From Bradyrhizobium ottawaense (GTDB lineage: Bacteria; Pseudomonadota; Alphaproteobacteria; Rhizobiales; Xanthobacteraceae): a DNA stretch of 64,000 nucleotides. Within the stretch, counting starts at the first letter, position 1; each line of letters begins with the position of its first letter. The translations under genes and the position numbers were made by a program. Where the stretch lies: NCBI RefSeq assembly GCF_900099825.1, contig NZ_LT629693.1:1736001-1800000 (forward strand), read 5' to 3'. The notes under the pieces were generated by a model. That model was given only the letters and a program-made list of their open reading frames with translations, did no database searches and was not told the DNA's origin. This document shows, one piece after another, positions 27,126 through 35,675 of this stretch.

Positions 27126-28214
27126 TTAAGGATCGAGAAAGTAGCCGTCGCGCGGCGACCAATGCGCCAGCACCGCGTCGCCCACCGCGAGCGGCGCGGC
27201 TTCGAGGTCGCGCAGGCTGGTCTGCGCCTGCAGCACGAAGCCATTGGCGGCATCCAGGAAGACCATGACGGTCGAGCCGATGAATTCCAGCGTTGCGACC
27301 CGCGCCGCGACTATGTTGGCGGGCTCCGGCGGTTGGGATCGAGTGATCGCGATCCGGTCGACCGCCACCACCAGAGTCGTGGATTGGCCCACCGAAACCG
27401 GGATTGACCCTTGCGGCTCGGCCGCGATCAGGCCGACGCCGGTCTCGATCACGACGTGGACGCCCTCGACCGACCGCACGGCTCCCGGCAGGATGTTGTT
27501 GCCGCCGATAAACTCCGCAACGAACTGGTTGCCAGCCCGGCGGTAGATGTCTCGCGGCGTTCCGACCTGCTGCACCCGGCCCTCGTTCATGATGACCACG
27601 CGGTCCGCCATGGCGAAGGCCTCGGAGTGGCTGTGGGTCACGCAAATGAAAGTGATGCCGAGCTCGCGGTGCAGCCGCACGAGTTCGGCCTGCATCTTGA
27701 CCTTGAGATGGGGGTCGAGCGCGCTCAAGGGCTCATCGAGCAGCAGGACCTCTGGTTCGGTGGCCAGTGCCCGCGCCAGGGCCACGCGTTGGCGCTGGCC
27801 ACCGGACAATTGGGCGGGCGAGCGGTCCGCCAGCTCCGTGATCCCCATGCGGCCCATCCAGTCGTCCGCCTTGGCGCGACGCACGGCGGCAGGCGCCCCG
27901 CGCTGCTTGAGCCCAAACTCGACGTTCCGGCGGACCGACAGGAAGGGGAACAGCGCGTAGCTCTGCCACACGAGCGGCGTGTCGCGCGCCCATGGCGGAT
28001 CGTCGATGAGGCTGCGGCCCCACATGCGGATGTCGCCCGCGCTCGGGCGGTCCAGTCCGGCGATCATGCGCAGCGTCGTGGTCTTGCCGCAGCCGGACGG
28101 ACCCATGAGGGCGACGAACTCGCCTTTGTCGATGGTCAGCGACACGTCCGCGACCGCGATGTGACTATCGTAGCGCTTGGCCACGTCCTGCAGCTCGAAC
28201 ATGGTCACGGCCAT
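27126..28214 (-). CDS. PotA-like ABC importer ATPase
   Basis: 362 residues. Walker A GPSGCGKTT (38-46), Q-loop region WQSYALFP, signature LSGGQRQRVALARAL, Walker B LLLDEPLSALD, and a C-terminal TOBE-like regulatory domain. This is the layout of spermidine/putrescine and other PotA/FbpC-type ATPases. The permease gene ends 31 bp upstream and the amidohydrolase starts 21 bp downstream. It energises the importer encoded by the following entries. Confidence 0.9.
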   Translation of the reverse strand: MAVTMFELQDVAKRYDSHIAVADVSLTIDKGEFVALMGPSGCGKTTTLRMIAGLDRPSAGDIRMWGRSLIDDPPWARDTPLVWQSYALFPFLSVRRNVEFGLKQRGAPAAVRRAKADDWMGRMGITELADRSPAQLSGGQRQRVALARALATEPEVLLLDEPLSALDPHLKVKMQAELVRLHRELGITFICVTHSHSEAFAMADRVVIMNEGRVQQVGTPRDIYRRAGNQFVAEFIGGNNILPGAVRSVEGVHVVIETGVGLIAAEPQGSIPVSVGQSTTLVVAVDRIAITRSQPPEPANIVAARVATLEFIGSTVMVFLDAANGFVLQAQTSLRDLEAAPLAVGDAVLAHWSPRDGYFLDP

Positions 28215-28245
28215 AGCGGCGGGTCCTCGGGGAAACAGCCGGACA

Positions 28246-29040
28246 TCAGATTTTCCGTCTCGTCAGAATTTGCGCGAGCACGACCAGTATCGCGCTGACC
28301 GCGAACACCAGGGAGCCGACCGCGTTGATGCGAGGGCTCACCTGCCCTTGCAGCATCGCCAGCACGCGCACCGGCAGCGTCTCGTTGAGACCACTTACGA
28401 ACCAGGCGATCATGTACTCGTCGAACGAGACTGCGGCCGTAATGAAGAGGGAGGCCATGATGGCCGGCAGCGCGAACGGGATCACGATCTCGCGCAAGCT
28501 CGTCCAGGCATTCGCGCCGAGATTCCAGGCAGCGGGCTCCAGGTCACGGTCGAGATCGGCGAGCCGCATCCGCACAAGCGCCATCGCGAAAGGCGAGCAG
28601 AGCACCACGTGGCCCGCCACCACGCCCGCGAGCGTGCCCGACAGACCAATCCTGCCCTCGAACGTCAGCATGGCGACGCCCAGGATGACGACCGGGACCG
28701 TGGGTGGAAGCGAGGCGAGCGCCATGTAGGCCCGCTTGCCAAAAAAGCGGAACCGGTAATCCACATAGGCCGCAGCAAAACCAAGCACGGTCGCGATGGC
28801 GGCAGCGGCGGCCGCCACGATCAGGCTGTTCACCAGACTGCGGCGCACGCTGTCATCCGTGAGAACGGCAGCGTACCAAGCGAGGCTGAACCCGCCCCAG
28901 GGCAGGCTGGGGAAGCGGTCGGCGTTAAACGAAAACACGACCGTGGACACGATCGGAGCGAACACAAACAGGAACACCAGTGCGGTCCAGCCGCCGAGCG
29001 CGGCCGCGCGCGTCCCCTCGCGAAGATCGTGGGCCTTCAC
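28246..29040 (-). CDS. PotC-like ABC importer permease
   Basis: 264 residues from GTG 29040, which overlaps the stop of the PotB-like gene as GTGA. Six membrane segments are predicted, with the EAA loop NLGANAWTSLREIVIPFALPAI that contacts the ATPase. An upstream open frame continues to 29649 but is antiparallel in composition to the PotB coding frame and is not real. Length fits PotC. Confidence 0.88.
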   Translation of the reverse strand: MKAHDLREGTRAAALGGWTALVFLFVFAPIVSTVVFSFNADRFPSLPWGGFSLAWYAAVLTDDSVRRSLVNSLIVAAAAAAIATVLGFAAAYVDYRFRFFGKRAYMALASLPPTVPVVILGVAMLTFEGRIGLSGTLAGVVAGHVVLCSPFAMALVRMRLADLDRDLEPAAWNLGANAWTSLREIVIPFALPAIMASLFITAAVSFDEYMIAWFVSGLNETLPVRVLAMLQGQVSPRINAVGSLVFAVSAILVVLAQILTRRKI

Positions 29041-29912
29041 GACGCCTTCCTTCCACCGTAGGCGATACGCATCAGGACGCCGAGCACCACCATCAGGGTG
29101 ACAATCATGGAGACGGCAACCACCGAGGCCCGCGGCCAGTTGTTCCCGGATTTCACCTGATCCGCGATCAGGATGCTGAGCGTCGGCGGCCTCGAACCGC
29201 CCAGGAGCTGCGGTGAGATGTAGTCGCCAAAGCACAGCACAAAGGCGAAGGCCGCCGCCAGCACGAGGCCGACGCGGGCTGAGGGCAGGATCACGGTCAG
29301 GATGGTGCGGAAGCGGCCGCAGCGCAGGTTGTGGGCGGCTTCGATCAGGTTCTTGTCGATGCCGCCGAGCGCCAGCGTCTGGAGCAGCACCACGAGCGGC
29401 AAGGTCAGGGTGAGAAATCCAATCACTGTTCCGGTCGAGGTGTTCAGCACATGGACGGGACCCCACCCGAACGGCTCGATCAGATGGTTGATGATGCCCG
29501 GCGGGCTGAAGAACACCTGCATAGAGTAGATGCGGACCGGGAAGCTCGTGAAGAACGGGACGATCAGCGCGAAGATGAGCAGGCGACGGGTGGCAGACTT
29601 GGCCCGGAACACGATCGTGTAGGCAGCCGGAAAGGCGATCAGGCTGCACAGCACGGCCGCCAAGAGCGACAGCGTGAAGGTGTGGACGAAAGCTTTGGCG
29701 AAGAAGTCCGCCTTGAAGATCGTCACCCAGTTCGCAACCGTGAAATCGGGCTGCAGCCGGAAATTACGCACCGACCAGAAGGTCATCGCGAGCAGGAAGC
29801 CGAGCGGCACGACGAAGAACAGGAGCTGCCAAGCCAAAGGCGGCGCGCCGAGCACGACGGCGAAGCGACGCGACGCGGCCTTCGATCGCTCGGATATGGC
29901 TTGGTCGGTCAT
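29037..29912 (-). CDS. PotB-like ABC importer permease
   Basis: About 291 residues from ATG 29912; ATG 29930 in frame is equally possible and neither has a good ribosome binding site. Six membrane segments, with the EAA loop AAHNLRCGRFRTILTVILP. Partner of the PotC-like permease, with which it overlaps by 4 nt. The binding-protein gene ends 63 bp upstream. Confidence 0.88.
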   Translation of the reverse strand: MTDQAISERSKAASRRFAVVLGAPPLAWQLLFFVVPLGFLLAMTFWSVRNFRLQPDFTVANWVTIFKADFFAKAFVHTFTLSLLAAVLCSLIAFPAAYTIVFRAKSATRRLLIFALIVPFFTSFPVRIYSMQVFFSPPGIINHLIEPFGWGPVHVLNTSTGTVIGFLTLTLPLVVLLQTLALGGIDKNLIEAAHNLRCGRFRTILTVILPSARVGLVLAAAFAFVLCFGDYISPQLLGGSRPPTLSILIADQVKSGNNWPRASVVAVSMIVTLMVVLGVLMRIAYGGRKAS

Positions 29913-29975
29913 CGGGCACCGCGGTAGCATGACGTGCGACTTGGAGGCCGCAACGCCGGGTTCGGAGCAGCTCGA

Positions 29976-31124
29976 TCACATGGCCTTGAATTCGGACCAA
30001 GTGTCGTTCCAGGCCTCGATGCTTTGCTTCAGGGGCGTTTGCCGGATGAAAATCTTGCCGTCCTTGTACTCGTCCATGACATTGCGCTTGTCGAACGTGT
30101 GACGGAGCTTGACGGCGTCAGTGGGAGCTTCCTTGTTCATCTGCTCCCATCCTTTCTTGTTGGGGATGGATGCCCAGTAGGCCGGCAGGCGCGCGGAGCG
30201 AAACTGGCCCTCGGGCGAGCTTGCATACTGGATGAAAGCCTTCGCCAAATCTTTCTTGGTGGAAGTCGACACGACCGACATGGACTCGGTCCACTGGATG
30301 CCGCCCTCCTCAGGCACCACCGCCTCGACCGGAACGCCGTTCTTCTGCAGCAGCAGCACGACCCAGTCCCCGATGCCGGGGATCACGGCCGCAGAGCCAT
30401 TGGTTAGCATCGCGAACTGGTCGGCCATGCTGTAGAACCCGCTTTCCTGCGGCTTCAGCGAGAACAAGGTCTTCTTGAGCTTGCCGAAAGCCGGATCGGC
30501 GATGTCGAAGGGCGGCTTGTTGCCGTCGTATAGGCTGAGGCAGCCCATGGTTGGTAGGTACCAGTCGAAGAAGCCAACCTTGCCTTTCACTTTAGGGTTC
30601 CAGAGCGCCTTGTAGGACTTGACGTCGTCAGGCGTCAACGCGTCGCTCCGGTAGGCCATGCCGAGATAGCCGAATCGGATCATCACCGAATAGAGATTGT
30701 CACCGGCCCAATGCAACGGGAAATGCTGGAACTCGGGCCAATAATCGGCGAGCGGGAAGTCCGCCGGGTTCAAGGCGTCGATAAGTCTGCCTTCCTGCAG
30801 CATGTGGATGTATTCGGCGTCCGCCAGAACCACGTCGAAAGTGCCGGGCGGGGACTGGTTCATCAGCGCGAGCATCGGCTCGCCGCCGACATATTCCTTG
30901 GCCACGACCTTGACGCCGTACTTGTCCTCGAACGGCTTCACAAAGGCGGGGTCGCCGTGACCGGGCCAGGACAGGAGATTGAGCACCTTGTCGTCCGCAT
31001 ACGCGGAGCCCATTCCGGCGACGCCGGTGGCCGCCGCCGCAGCAACGGCGCCGGCGCCTTTTACGAAGTCGCGTCGCGTCGTGCGAAGAAGCCCTCGCGG
31101 ATCGGTGATCTTGAACTCGGTCAT
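29976..31124 (-). CDS. PotD-like ABC substrate-binding protein, Tat signal
   Basis: 382 residues. The N-terminus has TTRRDFVKGAG, a twin-arginine signal, then an Ala-rich hydrophobic run ending in SAYA. The mature part resembles PotD/PotF binding proteins (VLNLLSWPGHGDPAFVKPFE; FDVVLADAEYIHML; AVIPGIGDWVVLL). The start overlaps (ATGA) the stop of a 61-codon fragment of a Liv-type binding protein, so translation may depend on that leader ORF. Confidence 0.9.
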   Translation of the reverse strand: MTEFKITDPRGLLRTTRRDFVKGAGAVAAAAATGVAGMGSAYADDKVLNLLSWPGHGDPAFVKPFEDKYGVKVVAKEYVGGEPMLALMNQSPPGTFDVVLADAEYIHMLQEGRLIDALNPADFPLADYWPEFQHFPLHWAGDNLYSVMIRFGYLGMAYRSDALTPDDVKSYKALWNPKVKGKVGFFDWYLPTMGCLSLYDGNKPPFDIADPAFGKLKKTLFSLKPQESGFYSMADQFAMLTNGSAAVIPGIGDWVVLLLQKNGVPVEAVVPEEGGIQWTESMSVVSTSTKKDLAKAFIQYASSPEGQFRSARLPAYWASIPNKKGWEQMNKEAPTDAVKLRHTFDKRNVMDEYKDGKIFIRQTPLKQSIEAWNDTWSEFKAM

Positions 31125-31306
31125 CGTCGTCTTCCTCCAGCCATCTCGGCAGTCATCTTGATCGCCTGACCGCCCAACGCGGCGGGATCAGTGATGGCTG
31201 CTGAATTGCCGATGCAAGGTTCTTGCCGGGCAAAGCTAGTCGTCGAACACAGTCCGAGCACTGCTGCTGCAACGATTCCGCGGCGGAACATACTCTGCGA
31301 AAACAT
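31121..31306 (-). pseudogene. N-terminal fragment of Liv-type binding protein
   Basis: 61 codons that closely match the start of the intact binding protein at 23756-24952 (MFSQSMFRRGIVAAAVLGLC; EPCIGNSAAITDPAALGGQA). After about residue 55 the sequence changes to AGGRRR and stops within the potD-like start (ATGA). The signal peptide is kept. It now serves at most as an upstream leader ORF for the PotD-like gene. Confidence 0.85.
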
Positions 31307-31631
31307 TTCGACTTCTCCCGCTCCTTTGGTGACCGAAACTCAAGCGTCCCGCTCGTTCCCGCCGGCGAGCTAACGGCAAACGTATTCCTGGAACAAAGAC
31401 CAAATTCCAATGAAAGACATAGGCAAAACCTATTGCATTTGCCATGCTCGAATTTGATGCAGAGGATCTATGCTTACCTTTATGATTTATATAGATTATT
31501 TCTATCGCTAGGCAATAGTTTTTCCGAATGCACATTTTGAAAGCATGTTGACAGTGGCCACTGCCCAGCCACAAATGTTTGGATCAGGAACGAACGCTAA
31601 ATGGATCTGCGTCAGCTCAAATACTTCGTGC
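31145..31631. repeat. duplicated binding-protein/LysR intergenic region, right copy
   Basis: Collinear with 24788-25274. In this copy the LysR gene is intact and the binding protein is cut short. Together the two copies flank the amidohydrolase/PotABCD block as direct repeats. Confidence 0.85.
31419..31433. promoter_or_regulatory. LysR-type palindrome (right copy)
   Basis: ATAGGC-AAA-ACCTAT, the counterpart of 25065-25079 with one mismatch between arms. It lies between the binding-protein fragment (and thus the Pot operon) and the LysR gene and fits T-N11-A. Confidence 0.55.
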
Positions 31632-32551
31632 AAATAGCAGAAAGCGGCAATTTCTCTCGCGCCGCTGAAGTGCTCCGCATCGCACAGCCTTCGCTCAGTC
31701 AGCAAATCAAAAGCCTTGAAGAAGAGCTCGGGGTTAAACTTCTGGTACGCCACGCAAGAGGCGTAACCGCAACCGAACCCGGACAGCAGCTATACGACCA
31801 CGCCCGCCGGATTCTTCAGGAACTCGATCACGCCAAGGATACCGTGCGCTCGCGGACATCCGATCCATCAGGCCGGGTGTCTGTCGGACTGCCGACATCT
31901 GCTTGCCGCGGATTGTCGCTCCCGCTCTTTCGGATAATGGCCGAGCGCCTGCCAAACGTGACGTTCCATCTCGTCGAAGCAATGACGGGATATCTTGACG
32001 AACTCATACAGGCGGGTCGTCTCGATGTGGCGCTTCTGTACGATCACAAGGCTTTCGAACACGTCGCATGGACAGAGATGATGACGGAAGACCTGATGCT
32101 TTTCGTGCACAAGAGCAGCCCGATAGCGAAGCGAAAATCCGTGTCCTTCAGGAAAGTGTTTGATTTTCCCATCGTTCTTCCAGGGCGCCCGAACGTCCTT
32201 CGAACCGTGATAGAACAGCTGGCTGCCCGTCACGATATCACGCCTGCGGTCAAGGACTGCGACAGTCTGCCTGCCATCGCGAAGCTAGTCTGCAATTCAA
32301 ACTACATGGCGATCATGCCACACTTTGCTTTTATCGATGAAATGGCGCGGGGGGAGATGGTGGCGATCCCGATCCTAGACCCGGTTCCATCATGGACGCT
32401 TGCAGTTGTGGTTTCGCAAAGAACCATGAACACGCGTGGAAGCGAGGCGGTTGCCCGCGTGTTGGCGGATCTGATCGCGGACATGGTGGAGCAAGGCACT
32501 TGGCGCGCAAAACTCCGGGGTGAGAAGTTTAACAGGGAGACGCTGGCCTGA
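31601..32551 (+). CDS. LysR-family transcriptional regulator
   Basis: 316 residues. The N-terminal winged HTH is complete (MDLRQLKYFVQIAESGNFSR, then AEVLRIAQPSLSQQIKSLEE, LGVKLLVRHARGV). A LysR effector-binding domain follows (VGLPTSACRGLSLPLF; AVVVSQRTMNTRGSEAVARV). It diverges from the Pot-type operon and its leader fragment. By position it probably controls the Pot operon, and because the left copy of its target region is conserved, possibly the Liv operon too. The inducer is unknown. Confidence 0.9.
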   Translation: MDLRQLKYFVQIAESGNFSRAAEVLRIAQPSLSQQIKSLEEELGVKLLVRHARGVTATEPGQQLYDHARRILQELDHAKDTVRSRTSDPSGRVSVGLPTSACRGLSLPLFRIMAERLPNVTFHLVEAMTGYLDELIQAGRLDVALLYDHKAFEHVAWTEMMTEDLMLFVHKSSPIAKRKSVSFRKVFDFPIVLPGRPNVLRTVIEQLAARHDITPAVKDCDSLPAIAKLVCNSNYMAIMPHFAFIDEMARGEMVAIPILDPVPSWTLAVVVSQRTMNTRGSEAVARVLADLIADMVEQGTWRAKLRGEKFNRETLA

Positions 32552-33080
32552 CCGGCTCATGCGGAGATCGGTACAGAACCTCGACAAGGCGATGCTAACT
32601 GCGCCCTCGAAGCACGTCCGGCAGCTTTATCGATCAGAAACAATTCGCCCTTCTTCGCCCTGTGTGTACCGAAAGCTAAACCCGGAAGTAGTGATGGTGA
32701 GCCCGTACAAGCCTTTGCGCGCCTGCAGCAGCATCAAGGTCCGATCGCCGAGGCACTCACCCTTCTGCAGTCGGTGTACGATCGCTTCAGTGAGGGCTTT
32801 GAAACTGCCGACCTAAAGACCGCGAAGGCGTTTCTCAACTCTTGGCAGTGACGCTCGAGGCGGCGGTCGCGCGGGCTGTCATCGACGCCATGGGGGTTCA
32901 GCCACTTCGTTACCTCAATGACTGCTCCGATCGCTTCCGGCTGGAGCGATTGCCGGATGGGGCTTGCACCCACTGGAAAGCGCCGCCTTTGCACGGCGCA
33001 CACCTGAAGCGGGCATCGCTCAGATTTGCGAGCCGACAAAAGGCGCCTACTTGCGGACGTATCGTTGTTTCCCCGAACAC
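32552..33080. other. intergenic with adenylate-cyclase-like tail fragment
   Basis: No intact gene. At about 32725-32851 the plus strand encodes a run containing LLQSVYDRFSEGFETADLK and ending LNSWQ-stop. It resembles the C-terminal tail found in cyclase proteins with TPR-like ends (LLAPVYGWFTEGFDT type). This is a short decayed fragment at best. Confidence 0.35.
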
Positions 33081-34055
33081 CTATCGCCGAAATCGTTCTC
33101 GATAGTCACTGGGTCCGGTGCCGATCCGCCTTACGAAGGCCCGCCGCATTGTATCTGGACTCGCAAAGCCGCAGCGCGAAGCCACTCTTTGCAACGGGGT
33201 ATCGCTTTCCTCCAGCAGACGCCGGGCCGAATCCACGCGCGCCATCTCGACAAAGTCCGCAGGTGTAATGCCCGTCTCGTCTTGAAACACACGCGAAAAA
33301 TTGCGCACGCTCATGGCAGCTCGTTCCGCCAGGGACGCCAAGGTAAGATCGAGCGGAAGATGGTCGAGGATCCAGTGTTGCACGGACTGAATCCGCCCCT
33401 CGTTTGCGATTTGCGCCGCAAGGTGCGCACTGAACTGTGATTGACCTCCGGGGCGCTTGAGAAACACCACCAACCGACGAGCGACCATCAGCGCGATATC
33501 CCGACCATGATCGTCCTCGATCAACTTTAGAGCAAGATCGATCCCGGCGGTGACCCCGGCGCCCGTACATAGTGAGCCATCCTCGACATAGATCTGGTCC
33601 GGCACGACCTTGGCTGCCGGAAAGCGTTCCGCAAGTTCTGCCGCGTGTTGCCAGTGCGTCGTTGCATTCAATCCGTCAAGCAGGCCTGCGGCGCCGAGAA
33701 AAAACGCCCCGGTACATACCGAGCCGTATCTCCGTGCCTTCGGTGCGCGGCGGCGCAGCCAGGTGTGAAAATCTCCGCTCGAATAAGCGAGTGCGAAGTC
33801 AGGCGTGCCGGCAACAAGAAGTGTATCGATAGCCTTGGAATCGTCGAAAATCGAACTATCCGCAATCAACGACATGCCGCCTGCCCTGATCGTTCGGCCG
33901 GCATCGATGGCCACCAGCCGGACATCGTAGTGAACCCGGCCGGATGATTGACGGTTTGCTTCAAGAAAGGCGTCGAGCGGACCCGACACGTCCAGCGATT
34001 GCGCGTTCGGCGGCACGACAATGGCAATCGACCTCCGCGCCGGTTTCGCACTCAT
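33081..34055 (-). CDS. GlxA-like AraC-family regulator with DJ-1/PfpI domain
   Basis: About 324 residues from ATG 34055 (AAGG 9 nt upstream); the open frame reaches 34316. Residues of about 8-190 are a class I glutamine-amidotransferase-like DJ-1/PfpI domain with the nucleophile-elbow Cys in GSVCTGAFFLGAAGLL. The C-terminus is an AraC-type double HTH (LASLAERAAMSVRNFSRVFQ; RVASRCGFASPDTMRRAFV). Regulators of this type sense small metabolites and activate neighbouring genes. It diverges from a small exported protein and the glutathione transferase gene. Confidence 0.9.
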   Translation of the reverse strand: MSAKPARRSIAIVVPPNAQSLDVSGPLDAFLEANRQSSGRVHYDVRLVAIDAGRTIRAGGMSLIADSSIFDDSKAIDTLLVAGTPDFALAYSSGDFHTWLRRRAPKARRYGSVCTGAFFLGAAGLLDGLNATTHWQHAAELAERFPAAKVVPDQIYVEDGSLCTGAGVTAGIDLALKLIEDDHGRDIALMVARRLVVFLKRPGGQSQFSAHLAAQIANEGRIQSVQHWILDHLPLDLTLASLAERAAMSVRNFSRVFQDETGITPADFVEMARVDSARRLLEESDTPLQRVASRCGFASPDTMRRAFVRRIGTGPSDYRERFRR

Positions 34056-34224
34056 CTTCTTCATCCTTTCTTTGCGCGCTCTTCGAGCGCCAGAACCTAA
34101 ACCCTGCACGGCCGGATATGGCGTGTCTTTGGCCAGAATCGTCGGCTTCCGGTTGTTGTGGCCAAGCTTACAGAATTCTATTTCCAGATCAGTGCAAAAT
34201 CCAGCACAACGATGGAGTTCGACG

Positions 34225-34485
34225 ATGTTAAAAAAACGCCTTCTCACGATTTCGCTCTTGTTGCGGCTGATGGCGATATCTACAGCGGCCCACGCCGGTT
34301 CAACGATCACGGACAAAAGTTACTGGCCGGATGAGGCCAGGCAGACCGCACAAAGCTCATCTCTCAGCTCCCAAAGCAACTTCAATTCTGCGCTCGCAGA
34401 CGAAGGTTCAGCGTCAAGTTTGCAGCTGGCGGCGAACGACGGTGGATCCACCCGACGCTATCAAGGTGGGCCAAAATCCCCGTGA
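34225..34485 (+). CDS. small exported protein, unknown function
   Basis: 86 residues. A signal peptide (MLKKRLLTISLLL, ends AAHA) is followed by STITDKSYWPDEARQT and a Ser/Gln/Asn-rich part that ends GGSTRRYQGGPKSP. The ending is characteristic of a small Bradyrhizobium exported family known to me only as hypothetical. It is 50 bp upstream of the glutathione transferase and on the same strand. Confidence 0.65.
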   Translation: MLKKRLLTISLLLRLMAISTAAHAGSTITDKSYWPDEARQTAQSSSLSSQSNFNSALADEGSASSLQLAANDGGSTRRYQGGPKSP

Positions 34486-34535
34486 TGTCCGCATGCGTCC
34501 ATCTTCTCCCCAGAATACCAAACAGGAACGCACCG

Positions 34536-35177
34536 ATGTATCAGCTTCACTATTTTCCCGCGAATGCCAATGCAGCGCCGCACATGCTGCTCGAAGAGCT
34601 CGGCGCCAAATATGAGCTTCTGCTCGTCGACCGGACCAAGGACGCTCAGAAATCCAAGGAATATCTCAAGCTCAATCCGAACGGACGTATCCCGACCTTG
34701 GTCGATAACAGTCTGGTCTTGTCTGAGGCCGCTGCCATCGTACTTCACCTTGTCGATCAACATGGCAGAGCCGGGCTTGCACCGAAGGTCGGAACGCCAG
34801 AGCGCGCAAAGTTCTATCAGTGGCTGACCTTTCTGACGAACTCGCTGCAGGAAGAGTTGATGATCTGGCAATATCCGGAGCGTCTGGCCGGTAAGAACTC
34901 GACAGCCACGGAAGTGGTCAAGCGCAGCGCAGAAGCGCGTGCCCGCAGCTTTCTTGATGTCGTCGAAGATCATCTCAAGGCCAATGGCCCATTGTTCCTC
35001 GGCAACAAACTCAGCGCCATCGACTTCTATCTCGTCATGCTCTGCCGCTGGGCGCGCCCGATGGCCAGACCGCCCCGCTCGCGTTTCAACATCGCAAAAC
35101 TCCTCGACAAGGTAACCGCTCTACCGTCGGTGCGACGCGCCTACGAGCGCGAAGGCATTACCGACGAGATCTGCTGA
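34536..35177 (+). CDS. glutathione S-transferase family protein
   Basis: 213 residues from ATG 34536 (AGGAACG 5 nt upstream). A thioredoxin-like N-terminal domain (MYQLHYFPANANAAPHMLLE; NPNGRIPTL; LSEAAAIVLHL, the SNAIL/TRAIL-type glutathione-binding site) is followed by an all-helical C-terminal domain (AIDFYLVMLCRWAR). Cytoplasmic; probably conjugates or reduces electrophiles. Only 12 bp separate it from the next gene, so co-transcription with the winged-helix and ureohydrolase genes is likely. Confidence 0.88.
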   Translation: MYQLHYFPANANAAPHMLLEELGAKYELLLVDRTKDAQKSKEYLKLNPNGRIPTLVDNSLVLSEAAAIVLHLVDQHGRAGLAPKVGTPERAKFYQWLTFLTNSLQEELMIWQYPERLAGKNSTATEVVKRSAEARARSFLDVVEDHLKANGPLFLGNKLSAIDFYLVMLCRWARPMARPPRSRFNIAKLLDKVTALPSVRRAYEREGITDEIC

Positions 35178-35189
35178 AAGGACATTGCA

Positions 35190-35675
35190 GTGACTACTGA
35201 CATCATCAACCGCAACACGCCCGACCCGATCGACCTGCCGTTTGTCGGCACTTGGATTCTGCCACGAGCCCAGCCAAGAGAAACGATGCTACGCGTGGGA
35301 CCGCTAGAGCTCGATCTCATTGATCGGACTGGGAAGCGTGGCGAGCGGCCGATCGACCTGAGGCCGCGCGAGTTCCAGTTGCTCAAATACATGATGCAGC
35401 GAAGCGACCAGTTGCTAACGCGGGCTATCCTCTTCCAAGAGGTGTGGCACTATAAATTCGATCCTGAAACGAACCTTGTCGATGTTCATATGGGTCGGCT
35501 GCGTCGCAAGGTCGACGGGTCAAATGAAGCGCCCATGATTCGCAATGTCCGCGGCGCTGGCTTCGTTCTCAGTGCGACCCCATCGCAAGCCACACCGACG
35601 AGAACTGCTGAACGATCGACCAATCCGGCCATCGGAGACCTGTCTCCGCGGTCGGTGGAAAGGATATTGCAATGA
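35190..35675 (+). CDS. chimeric winged-helix protein with ureohydrolase-like start
   Basis: 161 residues from GTG 35190. Residues 1-20 (MTTDIINRNTPDPIDLPFVG) nearly repeat the start of the next protein. Residues of about 33-132 are an OmpR/PhoB-type C-terminal DNA-binding domain (LRPREFQLLKYMMQ; LLTRAILFQEVW; VDVHMGRLRRKVDG; IRNVRGAGFVL). There is no receiver domain. The ribosome binding site region (GAAAGGACATTGCA) is also duplicated before the next gene. It appears to be a translated by-product of a gene-start duplication with capture of a response-regulator fragment. The stop overlaps the next ATG. Confidence 0.75.
   Translation: MTTDIINRNTPDPIDLPFVGTWILPRAQPRETMLRVGPLELDLIDRTGKRGERPIDLRPREFQLLKYMMQRSDQLLTRAILFQEVWHYKFDPETNLVDVHMGRLRRKVDGSNEAPMIRNVRGAGFVLSATPSQATPTRTAERSTNPAIGDLSPRSVERILQ

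Noticed and set aside
28246..29649. PotC-like gene as a 467-residue protein
   Set aside because: The part before GTG 29040 is an out-of-frame reading of the PotB-like gene; GTGA overlap gives the natural start.
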